Positions 12,452-23,461 of a stretch of 57,754 nucleotides of DNA are shown in pieces; the first letter of the stretch is position 1; every line of letters begins with the position of its first letter. The notes beneath the pieces were generated by a model. The model was not told where the DNA came from. It saw only the letters and a list, made by a program, of their open reading frames with translations, and searched no databases. The stretch covers positions 37,175 through 94,928 of the forward strand of contig NW_003107097.1 in the NCBI RefSeq assembly GCF_000003605.2, in the 5' to 3' direction. The stretch comes from Saccoglossus kowalevskii (taxonomy: Eukaryota; Hemichordata; Enteropneusta; Harrimaniidae). The translations under genes were made by a program, and so were the position numbers.

Positions 12452-14082
12452 AATGGTATTCGTTATGTCACTATTTGATTGCATTGTCCTGTCTTTAGTT
12501 TTGAGCAGTTCCTATGTAAAAAACTTTCCGCGCATACTCGTAAATTGGGTATTTTCGAACCATTTTATCATGAGCAAATTCGAGAGAACAAATGTCTGGC
12601 CCCACTTTTTAAAAGAGACACGTTTTTAAGACTTTGACATGCAAAGAAACAAACATAATTTCATGATGTCATCTGGTGCCCAGCGCCCGTGGATTTAACG
12701 ATAATTTTCGACCAATTCGTCTATACGATCACACGTACAGTCAGAACTGATTATATCGCACTTGTGTGTATTAGGATCCGCGTATCAACTGTTAACGGCA
12801 AATATTAAAAGGCATTTGTATTTTTACTGAATACGACGGGAAATTAAGAATTCAAAGTTGCCGGTGTTGTGATAGGATCTATGACTCATCGTAATCAACA
12901 TCGTTGTATTACCTCTATAAAAATGCAATTCACAGGTTAGCAAGAGCAATGCGGCGTCCAAGTTCTCCAACTGTTGCGCCGTATTTAATGGCACTGCTTA
13001 GTATAGAAGACGGTACCTATAACCTGGAATATCACTTTATATCTACCCAGAGAAGTGTCAGAAATAGCTGATTCGAATTAACATTGACTAAGACACCATG
13101 GCATCTACCAAAAACCTCGGTAATTTTTCGACATTTACCAGTTGCTTCTCGTTAAAGAACATTGCAACTATTTGCTGTATTCCATTTAATGGAGTTTTGC
13201 ACGACTGAACATCTGCAATATAATATAGGCGAGAAATATTCAGCGTGATCTGAGCGCAATGTCGAATATGAAAAAAAAAACACAATTTCATGACATGAAA
13301 TCTTGGACTCTTGTCGTTTTCTAAAAACAAATGTAAGCCCAATTTTGTAATCATCATAGCAGAATAACACGAAATTGTCATTTGCACTCGTATCGCACCG
13401 ATTTACATACATAATCACATGACATTAAATCCGCCAATCAGAGAGGCTAACCAAGCGAGCTACTTGCCTCGTTATCATTAGAATCACGCAAGCTGACATT
13501 CTAACCTTGTGTTCTAAAAAAATAGCAATTATCGAAACAGTTGATAGATGGAATGCTCTAATAAAAGTTGGCAAGTTTCGAGGAAATTGGTTTCACGGAT
13601 TGAAACGAGATATCTCGATTCAGAATTACGCAATAAACCAAAATAATTACTCCCAGGGTGAATTCGCAAGGGGAACACCTTTAGACGAGTTCCACAATTC
13701 AATTAATAGGATAAAATTATGTTTACGTCTTTCATCACATTTGTACTTTTATTTATCGTTACCGCAACATAGGGCCGTTGTCTGTATACTAGTATATTAC
13801 CAGGGCGTGGTTGCCGCCGTATACCACCACTGCTGCAACAAGACGTCCATATAATAGAAAAGAATCTGTATGAGGAATCGATGTCGGAATATACTGGGAT
13901 ATATAACCTGATACATCAATTTATGTAAGCGAGTTAAACATTAGAACTTTATATGAATAATTAGACTGTAAAACACCACTTTCAAACAGTCCGAGTTCTA
14001 ACTCCTCAAATTGAATATCCTCCAGGAAAGATTGGTGTAACAGCTCAAGTGTCAATCCATCGTTTCAGTATTCGATTTTAGT
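12452..14082. other. Unassigned DNA, no gene seen
   Basis: Overlapping minus-strand frames at 13088-13418 and a plus-strand frame at 13507-13854 have no recognisable motifs. The right edge grades into degenerate copies of the 37-bp satellite. Confidence 0.4.
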
Positions 14083-15130
14083 CACTCCTCAACTTAATAT
14101 AACTCTGGTCATACCGTATCAACTTGGTATAACTCAAGTCATACCGTATCACTTCTCAAATTGGTACAACTCAAGTCATACCGTATCACTTCTGAAATTG
14201 GTACAACTCAAGTCATATCGTACCACTTCTCAAATTGGTATAACTCAAGTCATACCGTATCACTTTTGAAATTGGTACAACTCAAGTCATGTCGTATCAC
14301 TTCTCAAATTGGTATAACTCAAGTCATGTCGTATCACTTCTCAAATTGGTATAACTCAAGTCATACCGTATCACTTCTCAAATTGGTACAACTCAAGTCA
14401 TACCGTATCACTTCTGAAATTGGTACAACTCAAGTCATATCGTACCACTTCTCAAATTGGTATAACTCAAGTCATACCGTATCACTTTTGAAATTGGTAC
14501 AACTCAAGTCATGTCGTATCACTTCTCAAATTGGTATAACTCAAGTCATGTCGTATCACTTCTCAAATTGGTATAACTCAAGTCATACCGTATCACTTCT
14601 CAAATTGGTATAACTCAAGTCATACCGTATCACTTCTCAAATTGGTACAACTCAAGTCATATCGTATCACTTCTCAAATTGGTATAACTCAAGTCATATC
14701 GTATCACTTCTCAAATTGGTATAACTCAAGTCATGCCATATCACTTCTCAAATTTGTATAACTCAAGTCATACCGTATCACTTCACAAATTAGTATAACT
14801 CAAGTCATACCGTATCACTTCTGAAATTGGTACAACTCAAGTCATGTCGTATCACTTCTCAAATTGGTATAACTCAAGTCATACCGTATCACTTCTCAAA
14901 TTGGTGTAACTCAAGTCATACCGTATCACTTCTCAAATTGGTATAACTCAAGTCATACCGTATCACTTCTCAAATTGGTATAACTCAAGTCATACCGTAT
15001 CACTTCTCAAATTGGTATAACTCAAGTCATCTCGTATCATTTCACAACTTGGTATAACTCAAGTCATATTGTATTACTTCACAACTTGGTGTAACTCAAG
15101 TCATACCGCGTAACTCCTGAATTCTGGATA
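14083..15130. repeat. 37-bp tandem satellite array (about 28 monomers)
   Basis: The monomer starts CAAATTGGTATAACTCAAGT and continues CATACCGTATCACTTCT, 37 bases in all. Both edges are degenerate (for example AACTTGG in place of AAATTGG, and a broken last copy near 15100-15130). The centre is more uniform, as expected from unequal exchange. Because 37 is not a multiple of 3, a long plus-strand frame through the array reads the monomer in three frames in turn; it is not a gene. Confidence 0.95.
14161..14604. repeat. 222-bp higher-order repeat, two copies
   Basis: Six consecutive 37-bp monomers, each with its own variants (GAAATTGG against CAAATTGG; TACAAC against TATAAC; CATACC, CATATC or CATGTC), form a 222-bp unit at 14161-14382. 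The unit repeats at 14383-14604 with no difference I could see. The pattern stops at 14605. Confidence 0.9.
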
Positions 15131-17917
15131 ACTGTAATTCTCTAGTTTGAACGGCACGATTTGATTTTGTAATTCGCGTGATAAAACACACCCCTTGTCT
15201 GATTTTCCATCACTCTTAATTCGAAGGCAAAAATATAATGCCGAACTTTTAAGTAGCGTTATCTGAATAGTGAAGAATGTGACGAATAATTACGAGTACG
15301 TCAGTGGCCCCGAACAACGTAGTAGTGACAGTCTCACAGATTCGGATTGTTATCTCGCGAGAATTTAAAGATAGATCCCCAACTCTCGAATTGCAGAGCG
15401 CTGCACATGAATGAACGTAAATATGATGCTAGCGGGAAGACTATGACGACAAACGGAACTAGAATCATGTTTCTGACAAACTAAGAATCTAGTTTGATCA
15501 ATGCATATGTTTTCATCGTTGGCGATTCCTTCCATGAATAAAATATGTACTGTGACGGGAAGATTATGTTGCGGCATATCTGTCTTCTAATACACTTACC
15601 ACGAGTGCTCTGCTGCAAATGAAGTGCCAACATGTCACGAGTGATTACACTGGGTGATTGCGACAAGAGGAGCCGAGGATGGATACGTTGCGTTCCATGT
15701 CTCAAATTCTTCATATTAACTAGGCTTTAGTCACCCAATAAGCTCAACGATCCATCACAGTGTAACATAATAGCACAGAACAATATTGAATATTCTGCAT
15801 ATTTACGCGTGTTGATACGTGGGAGCATATCTTCACGATCAGCGCTGTGGTAAGATGAGTACATGGAATGATATACTCTAATATGAAAACAGTTTTCGTG
15901 AAAAAAAAAATGGATTCGTTCGTTGTCTAATAAGGCAACATGGGACAAGAAACGCATTTTTTGTCAACCTGGTGGTTTTGACGTGTGGTGGCGCTTGTCT
16001 TAAATAACCGTATTGGCCAGACACAGTTTCCAAGCTGCAATTATGCTAATCGTTGCGTTCCAGTTCCTTCCTTCAACTCTACACAAATATTTAACTATAT
16101 GATTTCCATCTAACATGATACATATGTCATAAATAATGACCAGGCCGTAAACATTAATAATACATACAATATCGTATAGATAGTTTATGTACATAGATGA
16201 GATTTTTATGCGCCATCGTAAATTTCTTTTTTTTATTTACTGTCTTAATACTTTTTTAAAGAGAGAAACAAATTGACGAGAACATGGGAAGTGAAGGGAC
16301 GGTACCATAGAAATACTCGGTATTCAGTTCAGCTTGTCTTAAAGACACAACTTAAAGGTACGTTCAGGCATTCTGTCTATCTTCGCGTGCCGGTAGCAGA
16401 ACACGAATCCTGAATCGTGACCCAGGGTACTTTGCGTTCAAGCTAACTGTTGAACGGTAAACCTATGATCTTATATTGTTGCGTACGACTAGTTGGTTGT
16501 TCGGAGCTCAGTTATTTGTTGGTTTCCTTCGTCTTCAATTCCGTATTACCCGTCGGCACTGTGGTGTGACGGGCGTATGATTGAATGTGCATGCGTGAAT
16601 GGCCGGAAGTACGTATTTATCTGGCAGTGATTGAATGGGTGAGAGGCCGGAAGTACTTTCTATCTGCCTGTCATCTCACTTATTTTACAATATATCACAT
16701 GCGACTAGACGTAATTGAATGAGGACAGTTGAAAAAAACTCAATCTTTTCATTCACGTTGAGTGTTTTCGATTGAAATCTCAAATCGATGCATCAGTTGA
16801 GAAGAACATTGAGGCGCGCGAACTTTGCGCGAAGCGATTATGTCGTCCCCAGAATTACGAAATAACTGATTTATTGCAAATGCGTCATTCGTGTCAAGAG
16901 CTGTTTTGTCAGCGTACATTTGGGGTGAATAATGTCTTTTATGTTATTGTTCTCCGTCCAATCAATCAAGTGAATCACTCTGGCTGTAATAACATGTAAT
17001 CTTATTACAACTTGTTGAGAAGATAAACCACGTGACACAAAACGTCACGTCACACATAATCACGTGATACAGGTATGACATACATGATATTTCCAGTAGC
17101 GTGCGTGGAATTTATTGGAGGGGAATGGCGCCGAATTATGTGAAGCATACTTCATGACTTTATGAAATTAGTCTTTTAACAAGTGTTATACAAGGGGGCT
17201 AAACAGGTATTCTTTAAAATCTCATACTCCACGTCACAGAAACACTCATCAACAAACTCAGTGACGTGATCCAATCATATTTTTTTCGAATATATCGTAA
17301 CCGCAAAATCTGTATTTGATGGGGAATAGTCAATACACGTTACTACTAATATACATATTCCCAGGCCACAACAATATGTGCACTCAAGGTGCCGGGCCCC
17401 TGGAATGCATTAGTACGCGTAATTGTAGGGAACATAGAGGTAACTATACTCAAAGTAGTCAAAACAGCAATATCTACAAAATAGATACTGCCATTTTATT
17501 TTATCTCCCAGAACAGGAGAAACAGTTCACAATCATCTTCGAAGGTCATTTGAAGATAATTACTGAACATGAAAGCCAATAGTGTCGACCGTTACCATAA
17601 GCTGTAAACAGTCCAATGTCTGATATATATATATATTCATTAAAAAAACTGTATAGGAACACATCAACTGAGATTGTCTCCAACAACGATTTTCCGCTTC
17701 GTTGAACTTGTCTTCTCGTTCATTTTTCTGTACTCCCGCGGGCGAGATGAAACGGTGTTAAGTTGGCGTTATCGCCTCAGCGTTAGTGAATTGCTGATAG
17801 TTCCCTTAATGCTGCGGGTGTGGTTACAATGTATGTACAATAATTTAGTGTGTACCCCGTTAATTATTCAGCCAGAATTGAAGAGTTTTGAATGAACAAC
17901 GCGTGTAAAAAAACGTT
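15131..17917. other. Unassigned DNA, weak two-exon ORF on minus strand
   Basis: I see no gene with good support. A minus-strand model with an ATG at 15714, a GTAAGTG donor after 15600, a TGTGCAG acceptor before 15400 and a stop at 15249-15251 stays in frame for 88 residues. It matches nothing I recognise (see findings). Two CCGGAAGT words lie at 16613-16620 and 16647-16654 inside a short direct repeat. Confidence 0.4.
16579..16660. repeat. Short imperfect direct repeat with two ETS-like sites
   Basis: GATTGAATG, then a GTGA word, then GGCCGGAAGTAC occurs twice, at about 16579-16622 and 16629-16656. Each copy carries CCGGAAGT, the classic ETS-factor core. Whether it is regulatory is unknown. 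Confidence 0.5.
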
Positions 17918-17925
17918 ATCGAAAG

Positions 17926-18313
17926 CACAGTCAGCTGGCGCACACGTGATAATAAAATAATAAAACACCGTTAGGCCGTCGCTGATTGGCTGCTGAGCTG
18001 GAATGCAAATTTTTAGTTTCAAATACCCCGGCTTAGTGTTCTATGTTCTTCGCGTAATTAGGTGTTCGTATGCAAGGAATTTTTCCACGCAAAAACGACG
18101 AACTAGGCCGAATTTTGTTATCGGTTGGCTTAATATAACCCCAACGGACCGTATTTTTGTGAAAGATTGGTATTTTTGTCCTGATTTGTAGGAATCTGAA
18201 AAACACGTTTCACAACTTGTCTCTTATTTAGTTTTCGCTGCATTCAAGATGGCGGCCCCCATATAGTAAATATCGTATCTATTTTATTATCACGTGTGCG
18301 CCAGCTGACTGTG
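17926..18313. mobile_element. hAT-like MITE with 8-bp target duplication, 388 bp
   Basis: The 34-base terminal inverted repeats are perfect, at 17926-17959 and 18280-18313, and begin CACAGTCAGCTGGCGCACAC. An exact 8-bp direct duplication, ATCGAAAG, flanks the element at 17918-17925 and 18314-18321. An 8-bp duplication is the hallmark of the hAT superfamily. The interior has no transposase frame, so the element is non-autonomous. The perfect termini and intact duplication suggest a fairly recent insertion. Confidence 0.92.
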
Positions 18314-19613
18314 ATCGAAAGGTATATAAACACATACTAGTAGTTTGCGCAGTCAGTGAAAGCAATGTCGCGCTCTACTAACAATAAAGATATGCAGAAA
18401 CAATATTCCGTCAATAAAATAAATAATCGAGTGCGCATGCGTTTTGAATCGAAGAAAGTACACGCAATACAAAGAAAAGCGCGTGGGGGTTATTGTGCTG
18501 TATTTCAAGAAACTATCACTGTTTTACACGAGACCAAAATAATTCACATTTGTTAACAAGTGTCAGCTTGTCGAGTTGTTGTTAACCAACTGCGTTTGAA
18601 AAGAAAAAAAAAACACCAACATGTTACGATTACATTCAATAAATAATAAAGTATTCACTTATTTTAAGAGATGGTGGGTGTTCGAATAGAGATAATTCTA
18701 CAAGCGAATAAAACATTCGACGTTGGTACAAGTTAGTGGCTAAGTAGTTTGTATTGTACGTGATCGGGCAGATTTAGGAAATACTAGTACATTGAAATAA
18801 ATGCGGCATCCTTTGTAAAGAACTTAGGAGTTACAATACTGATGACGTCATAGCGTTCTGGCACAGTGTATCACGTGTTTACGTATCGAATTCGGCCAAC
18901 GCACACCCTGCACAATGTCTTTATCAACTTAATTTAATCTTTATTAGTATCATGGCGAATTATTTTTCTCCATTTTCATTCATTGAAAAAAATCGACGTT
19001 TCTTTCTTACCGATTACGTAATTTTTACCCATACTCGCTTCTGTTTGTAAATGTGGTAACCAGGTAACTAACTCCTGTCTTTTATACGTACACTAATGAT
19101 ACGAATTTGTTCACGGGAACAAATGGTCGCCTATTTCTCATATCTGTTCAATTCAAAAGGTTTCTTCTCCGAGTCGTGTATGGAAGGAAGGCGCAACGCA
19201 CGATATTACGCAAACATTTACGAATCACAACCAATTTAACCACCTTTCGAGTCGATAGCCTGTCATTTACATTGGCGCCAACAACAAATGTGAAGCAACT
19301 GTACAACGTGTTAGGTCGTCTGGACGGAAATTTGCTCAAATTAAAGTAATTTTCTGAGCAGTTTCTCAGGACGTGATGAGATTCCACGGTGAAATTCACC
19401 CATGGATGTGAAGAAATGTTTGCTGTTGCTTCATCGAATTCCTATCACAGAGACGAAAACGAGAATATTTCGACCAATACGATGTGAGGAAAGTTGATGT
19501 TTTGGTACGCTGCGTTGATTTATATGCAAATTTTGAAAATCAAATGTATAATGTTATGAGACACACAGACAAAGATGGTGGCGATGTTTGACAACCATAT
19601 GTGTGATTTGCAG

Positions 19614-19779
19614 AACGAGGCACAAGGGGTATGAACGGTTAGTCGTCGAATTAGCAAGCCAATACCGCTAGACTTGCGTGTTGCCAGGTTGCATACGGTG
19701 TCGTCTCACAAACCCTCGTGTGTGCGCTTGTCACAGCGAGAGCAATTCCAAGAAGCGCCATCTACCGGCCGAACATCAG
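19614..19779 (+). other. Possible non-coding or UTR exon
   Basis: The segment is preceded by a T-rich tract ending TGTGATTTGCAG and followed by CAG|GTGAGAAC, so both splice sites fit consensus well. It is clearly GC-richer than its flanks. All three forward frames contain stops, so if real it is a UTR or long non-coding RNA exon. Chance matches to splice consensus are common, hence the low confidence. Confidence 0.25.
19755..19768 (+). promoter_or_regulatory. CTCF-like motif
   Basis: GCGCCATCTACCGG matches 13 of 14 positions of the reverse complement of the bilaterian CTCF core (CCASYAGRKGGCRS). A single motif match is weak evidence, although it falls in a GC-richer segment. Confidence 0.3.
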
Positions 19780-22700
19780 GTGAGAACATTAAACACATGA
19801 TTTTGATTGTCAGGTATTGGGGAGAGGGTGACTTTTGAACCCGGCCTTTGACCTTGTAGTCTTCATTAATAAATTGCTCTACATTTGATTTTGATTTCTG
19901 TTAATTGTTATTGGTGTTAGAAATAGCTATTTGATATTCCCAGCGGGAAGACTAAATTGAGGATATCACCTACTAATGGTCACATCAATGTGGTTTTATC
20001 TCTATTCCATTAGTTTTGAAATTAAAGCGAATTACCTAGTTGGGATTACCCGATTGATTGCGGTGATTACAAGATAAACTATCCTTGTCAAGGTTGCTAT
20101 AAATCATCGTTCGCTGAAACGGTCACCCAACTATACATTGAACTGTTCAAATCACCATACTATTGTCAGATATTGTTGGTATATACATATTTTCGAATAC
20201 TCTTGGTAGTGTTTTGTTTATTTTATGCCGTGTTACGTAATCATATCAACGATACGACTACTTTCTGTAATAATAAGTCTACATTCTATGTTTTAACAAT
20301 TATTTTAACAGTATGGTCTACTATACTGCCTATGCATTATAGTCCTACTTCAGGGTTCTACTTAGTGAGACACTAGCTCTCCCGTCACGCTGTATCAGTT
20401 TGTTTGTTTTACTCTAAATGTTACTTTTTTTCGGCATGTCACCAAATTGTAGCGTCGAGAAGAATAGGAGAAATAGAAACGATGGGTGCTCTAGTATAAG
20501 TGGGACAATCGTTCTATGACGTACAGTAGAACGAATGCAATAATTATATGAATTGTGTGATATCTATATATCCAAATATATTATGAACCAAACAAAGTGG
20601 ATTTTCGCACAACTACTAAACCTAGCAGATAGTTAAGTTGAAAGACCACACAAACATGATTCGTCGACAGGAATAACTCTTAAAATGCCACAGAAAAGCA
20701 ATCATTCATGACCAATTATGTTTACACGGAAAGATCGCGGAATTTGTCAAGATATTATTGTGGGTAATTTTGAATCCATACAATAATACCAATAAATCCA
20801 GCAGTAAATATTCTCTCACCTGAGTATGAATATGTCGTTGATGATATTTGACTATGTAGCTTCCAGATATATATAACATCAGTTACGAGTAGTGCATTGT
20901 GAAGCCAAATGCAGTGAGATTGAAAAGCAGTGCTAGTCAATGGAAACAAACAAGACAATACATATACGTTAGGTCGAGGACATTACTCACATCCGGATCT
21001 CACAGTATGCAAATTGCTAATTGTGCCCGTCATGTAAATGCGTGGATTCTCACAAAAATGGTTTCGTAACAAATGTTCTATTTTTAGATTTTGAGCTAAC
21101 ATGCTATAATTGCACATGCCAGCTTTTTAAAATGAATCCCCGTCTGTCTCTTATTGATACTAATTATGTCATTGCCCCGCAACAATGAATTCGATTGATG
21201 ACTACGTACCCACTCGAGTGGAACAGTCTTTTTCTAGTCATATTGATCTGCAGTAACACAGTAGAAATAACAACATACGAAAACCGATGTTCATGGTAGA
21301 AGTTATTTAGGGATTTTACAAGTTCAAAAATACAAAGAAAATGTATGACACACAATCGACAAGAACTAGTATACTTCAATTCTTTAAAATGGTCAAACAG
21401 CTAAAAAATGCATCACAGTATATAGTCAAATCAGTATATAGACCGCATTTGTTCTCTACAAAGCCATGGTTTAATAGTTTGGAGAAAATATGGTTGTGCC
21501 TCTTTAAAAGCTCTCCATATACTATACTACAGGTTCTATCTTAGATAATGATCCGAGAAAATTATACCCATAGGAGGAAGGAAATAGTGCGATAATGCGG
21601 TGAAGGTGTGAAACATTGATGACGGTAAAATTTAAATCGTCCATTTTCTAAGATTTATTTATTTGTCATGTTTGATCGTTTGAAAGTCAACAGTTTATTG
21701 CTGTGACCACAGACACGCCCGAAGGCACATCCAATTACTACGAGGTACGAATTAATTGCAAATTATCAAATTAACGGCCTGAAGAAAAAACAAACATTCT
21801 TCGTTAAAACATTGCGGTCAGGCATGGAGAATAGACTTGGGATTTAACCCCACTGGGAAATCGCCGGAAAACTTTTACAGTAATTGGACATTGTCTGTAA
21901 AATATGTCAAGAACGCCAATGCAGGGGATTCCGTGATAGGCAAGAACTTGTGCCGGGGGAAAAGAAAATATTTGTACATATATAATTTTACTCAGGCTGT
22001 TATACAAAACTATATTTTAATGAATTATTTATGCACTCTACTACGCGGCCACGGACAAACTAGACACCGCAAGAATCAACCTTCCATTTACGCCGACGAA
22101 CAATTTTAACCACAGACTAAGTGGGAAGGGGAGTGTTAAAAACGTATCGTTATATAATGATTGAAATAAATTAGCTGATTAACAACAATAACTTAATGCT
22201 TTAATTTTAAAAAGCAGTAGAGATTAGCAACATTGAAAAAAAACAAATCTACTAAATTGAACATCTTATGGTTGGATCATTATGGCAAGCTAGTAGAACC
22301 ATGATAACTGAACAAATACATGAAAACAAAATAAATAACCAGCCAAATAAATATGTCATAACTTAAATCGAATAGCAAGTGAAACCATCATCACACACTA
22401 ATGCACAGCTTATGTAACCAGTGGAAGGCATCACCACTCGCCACATACAGGATTAAATGAATCAATAGATGAAACGTAATGATACCGGTGACTGTACTTT
22501 ATGAATTGTCAAACAATCGTTTCAATATAAAACTTTACGATATTTCATCGGGATTTTAACAGAATGTACCCACCTCTAAACCGGCAGCAACCTACGATGA
22601 AATTGAGAGAAGCTGTTCGTTTTTTTTTGTGTTATCAAGCACGCTGAAACAACCAGTCAAGAGAGGAACTGAAAGTGGTGCCAAAAAAGTCACTCGCATC

Positions 22701-23017
22701 TAACTTATCACCGATGTTAAAGGAATCAATAAGAGTCAACAAATGAAAGAAACGTGCGCATGGATATTTTATTGATTAGCTCACAGTCCTGTGATTAGAT
22801 TATGCATTTGTCAGATTATAGCCGACATTCACCCTCTAGTAAAATGGATTAATCCAACCAGTTCAAAAAAGATAACAATCTCCAGACATGCAAATCCAAA
22901 ACATTGGCCAATTAGTAGTTAACAAAATTACGTTGTTAGTATATTAGAATTTGTGACGGCGACAATAAATACGTGCGAAAGTACGAATGATAGCGAAGCC
23001 TAGCCTTGATTAAGACA

Positions 23018-23159
23018 TCATCGGCAAAATTTATTCCATGGGTTGATGGGATCTCCCAAAGACTGACTGCCCATCAGTTCAACAGTGCGTTCTATACTAT
23101 GTGTTATGGTCACTTCACTGCTGTCAGTCAAGACAGGTTCGCGATAGTCGGCGTAGAAG
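23018..23159 (-). CDS. Possible terminal coding exon, unrecognised protein
   Basis: On the minus strand the tract TTTCGCCTCTCAAG looks like a splice acceptor ending at 23160. From 23159 one base completes a codon and 46 further codons run open to a TGA at 23018-23020, ending ...GDPINPWNKFCR. The segment is clearly GC-richer than its AT-rich surroundings. Its entry phase matches the exit phase of the candidate exon at 23410-23461. The inferred tail is hydrophilic and I cannot assign it to a family. An AATAAA near 22769 could be the polyadenylation signal. Open frames of this length occur by chance in a window this size, so support rests on combined splice, phase and composition cues. Confidence 0.3.
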
Positions 23160-23409
23160 CTTGAGAGGCGAAAACATCAAACAAATCTTTACTGAATTTT
23201 GTGATCAAACAGAAAAGGCATGGTAAAAAATGGTAGAAGAAATAAACAAACGTACCCAGCCGAAATCATCTATAATAATCAGTTAGAATAATATACACTG
23301 TTGTCACGTTTCATTTAATATACATATCACGTGTTAAAAGTACATGTTATTCAGTATTATCAAATCATTGCCCCCACAACTTGTAATAGCAACAGCGATC
23401 ACTAATTAC

Positions 23410-23461
23410 CTGGCAATATCAGTCAGGGGTTCCCTATCAAATTTTGCAGACCTCCAGAATT
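23410..23461 (-). CDS. Possible 52-bp internal coding exon, unrecognised protein
   Basis: On the minus strand an acceptor (CACGTTTCAG) precedes 23461 and a donor (GCCAG|GTAATT) follows 23410. The 52 bases read FWRSAKFDREPLTDIA plus partial codons: entry phase 1, exit phase 2. The exit phase joins in frame to the segment at 23159-23018, with a 250-bp intron between them. The joined peptide contains two similar words, DREPLTD and YREPVLTD, about 15 residues apart. That may be a short internal repeat or chance. I did not find a convincing preceding exon at higher coordinates. Confidence 0.28.

Larger units (their letters stand above)
18322..23017. other. Unassigned DNA, one splice-flanked GC-richer segment
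   Basis: No gene is recognised. A GC-richer segment at 19614-19779 (plus strand) has good splice sites on both sides and is listed separately. From about 22130 the sequence becomes very AT-rich. On the minus strand an AATAAA near 22769 lies about 250 bases beyond the stop codon at 23018-23020 and could serve that candidate gene. Confidence 0.4.

Noticed and set aside
14161-14613. 150-residue plus-strand reading frame
   Set aside because: Translation of the 37-bp satellite cycling through three frames; it begins at TTG, not ATG.
14083-15130. CRISPR-like regular repeats
   Set aside because: The monomers are contiguous with no unique spacers, and the setting is eukaryotic.
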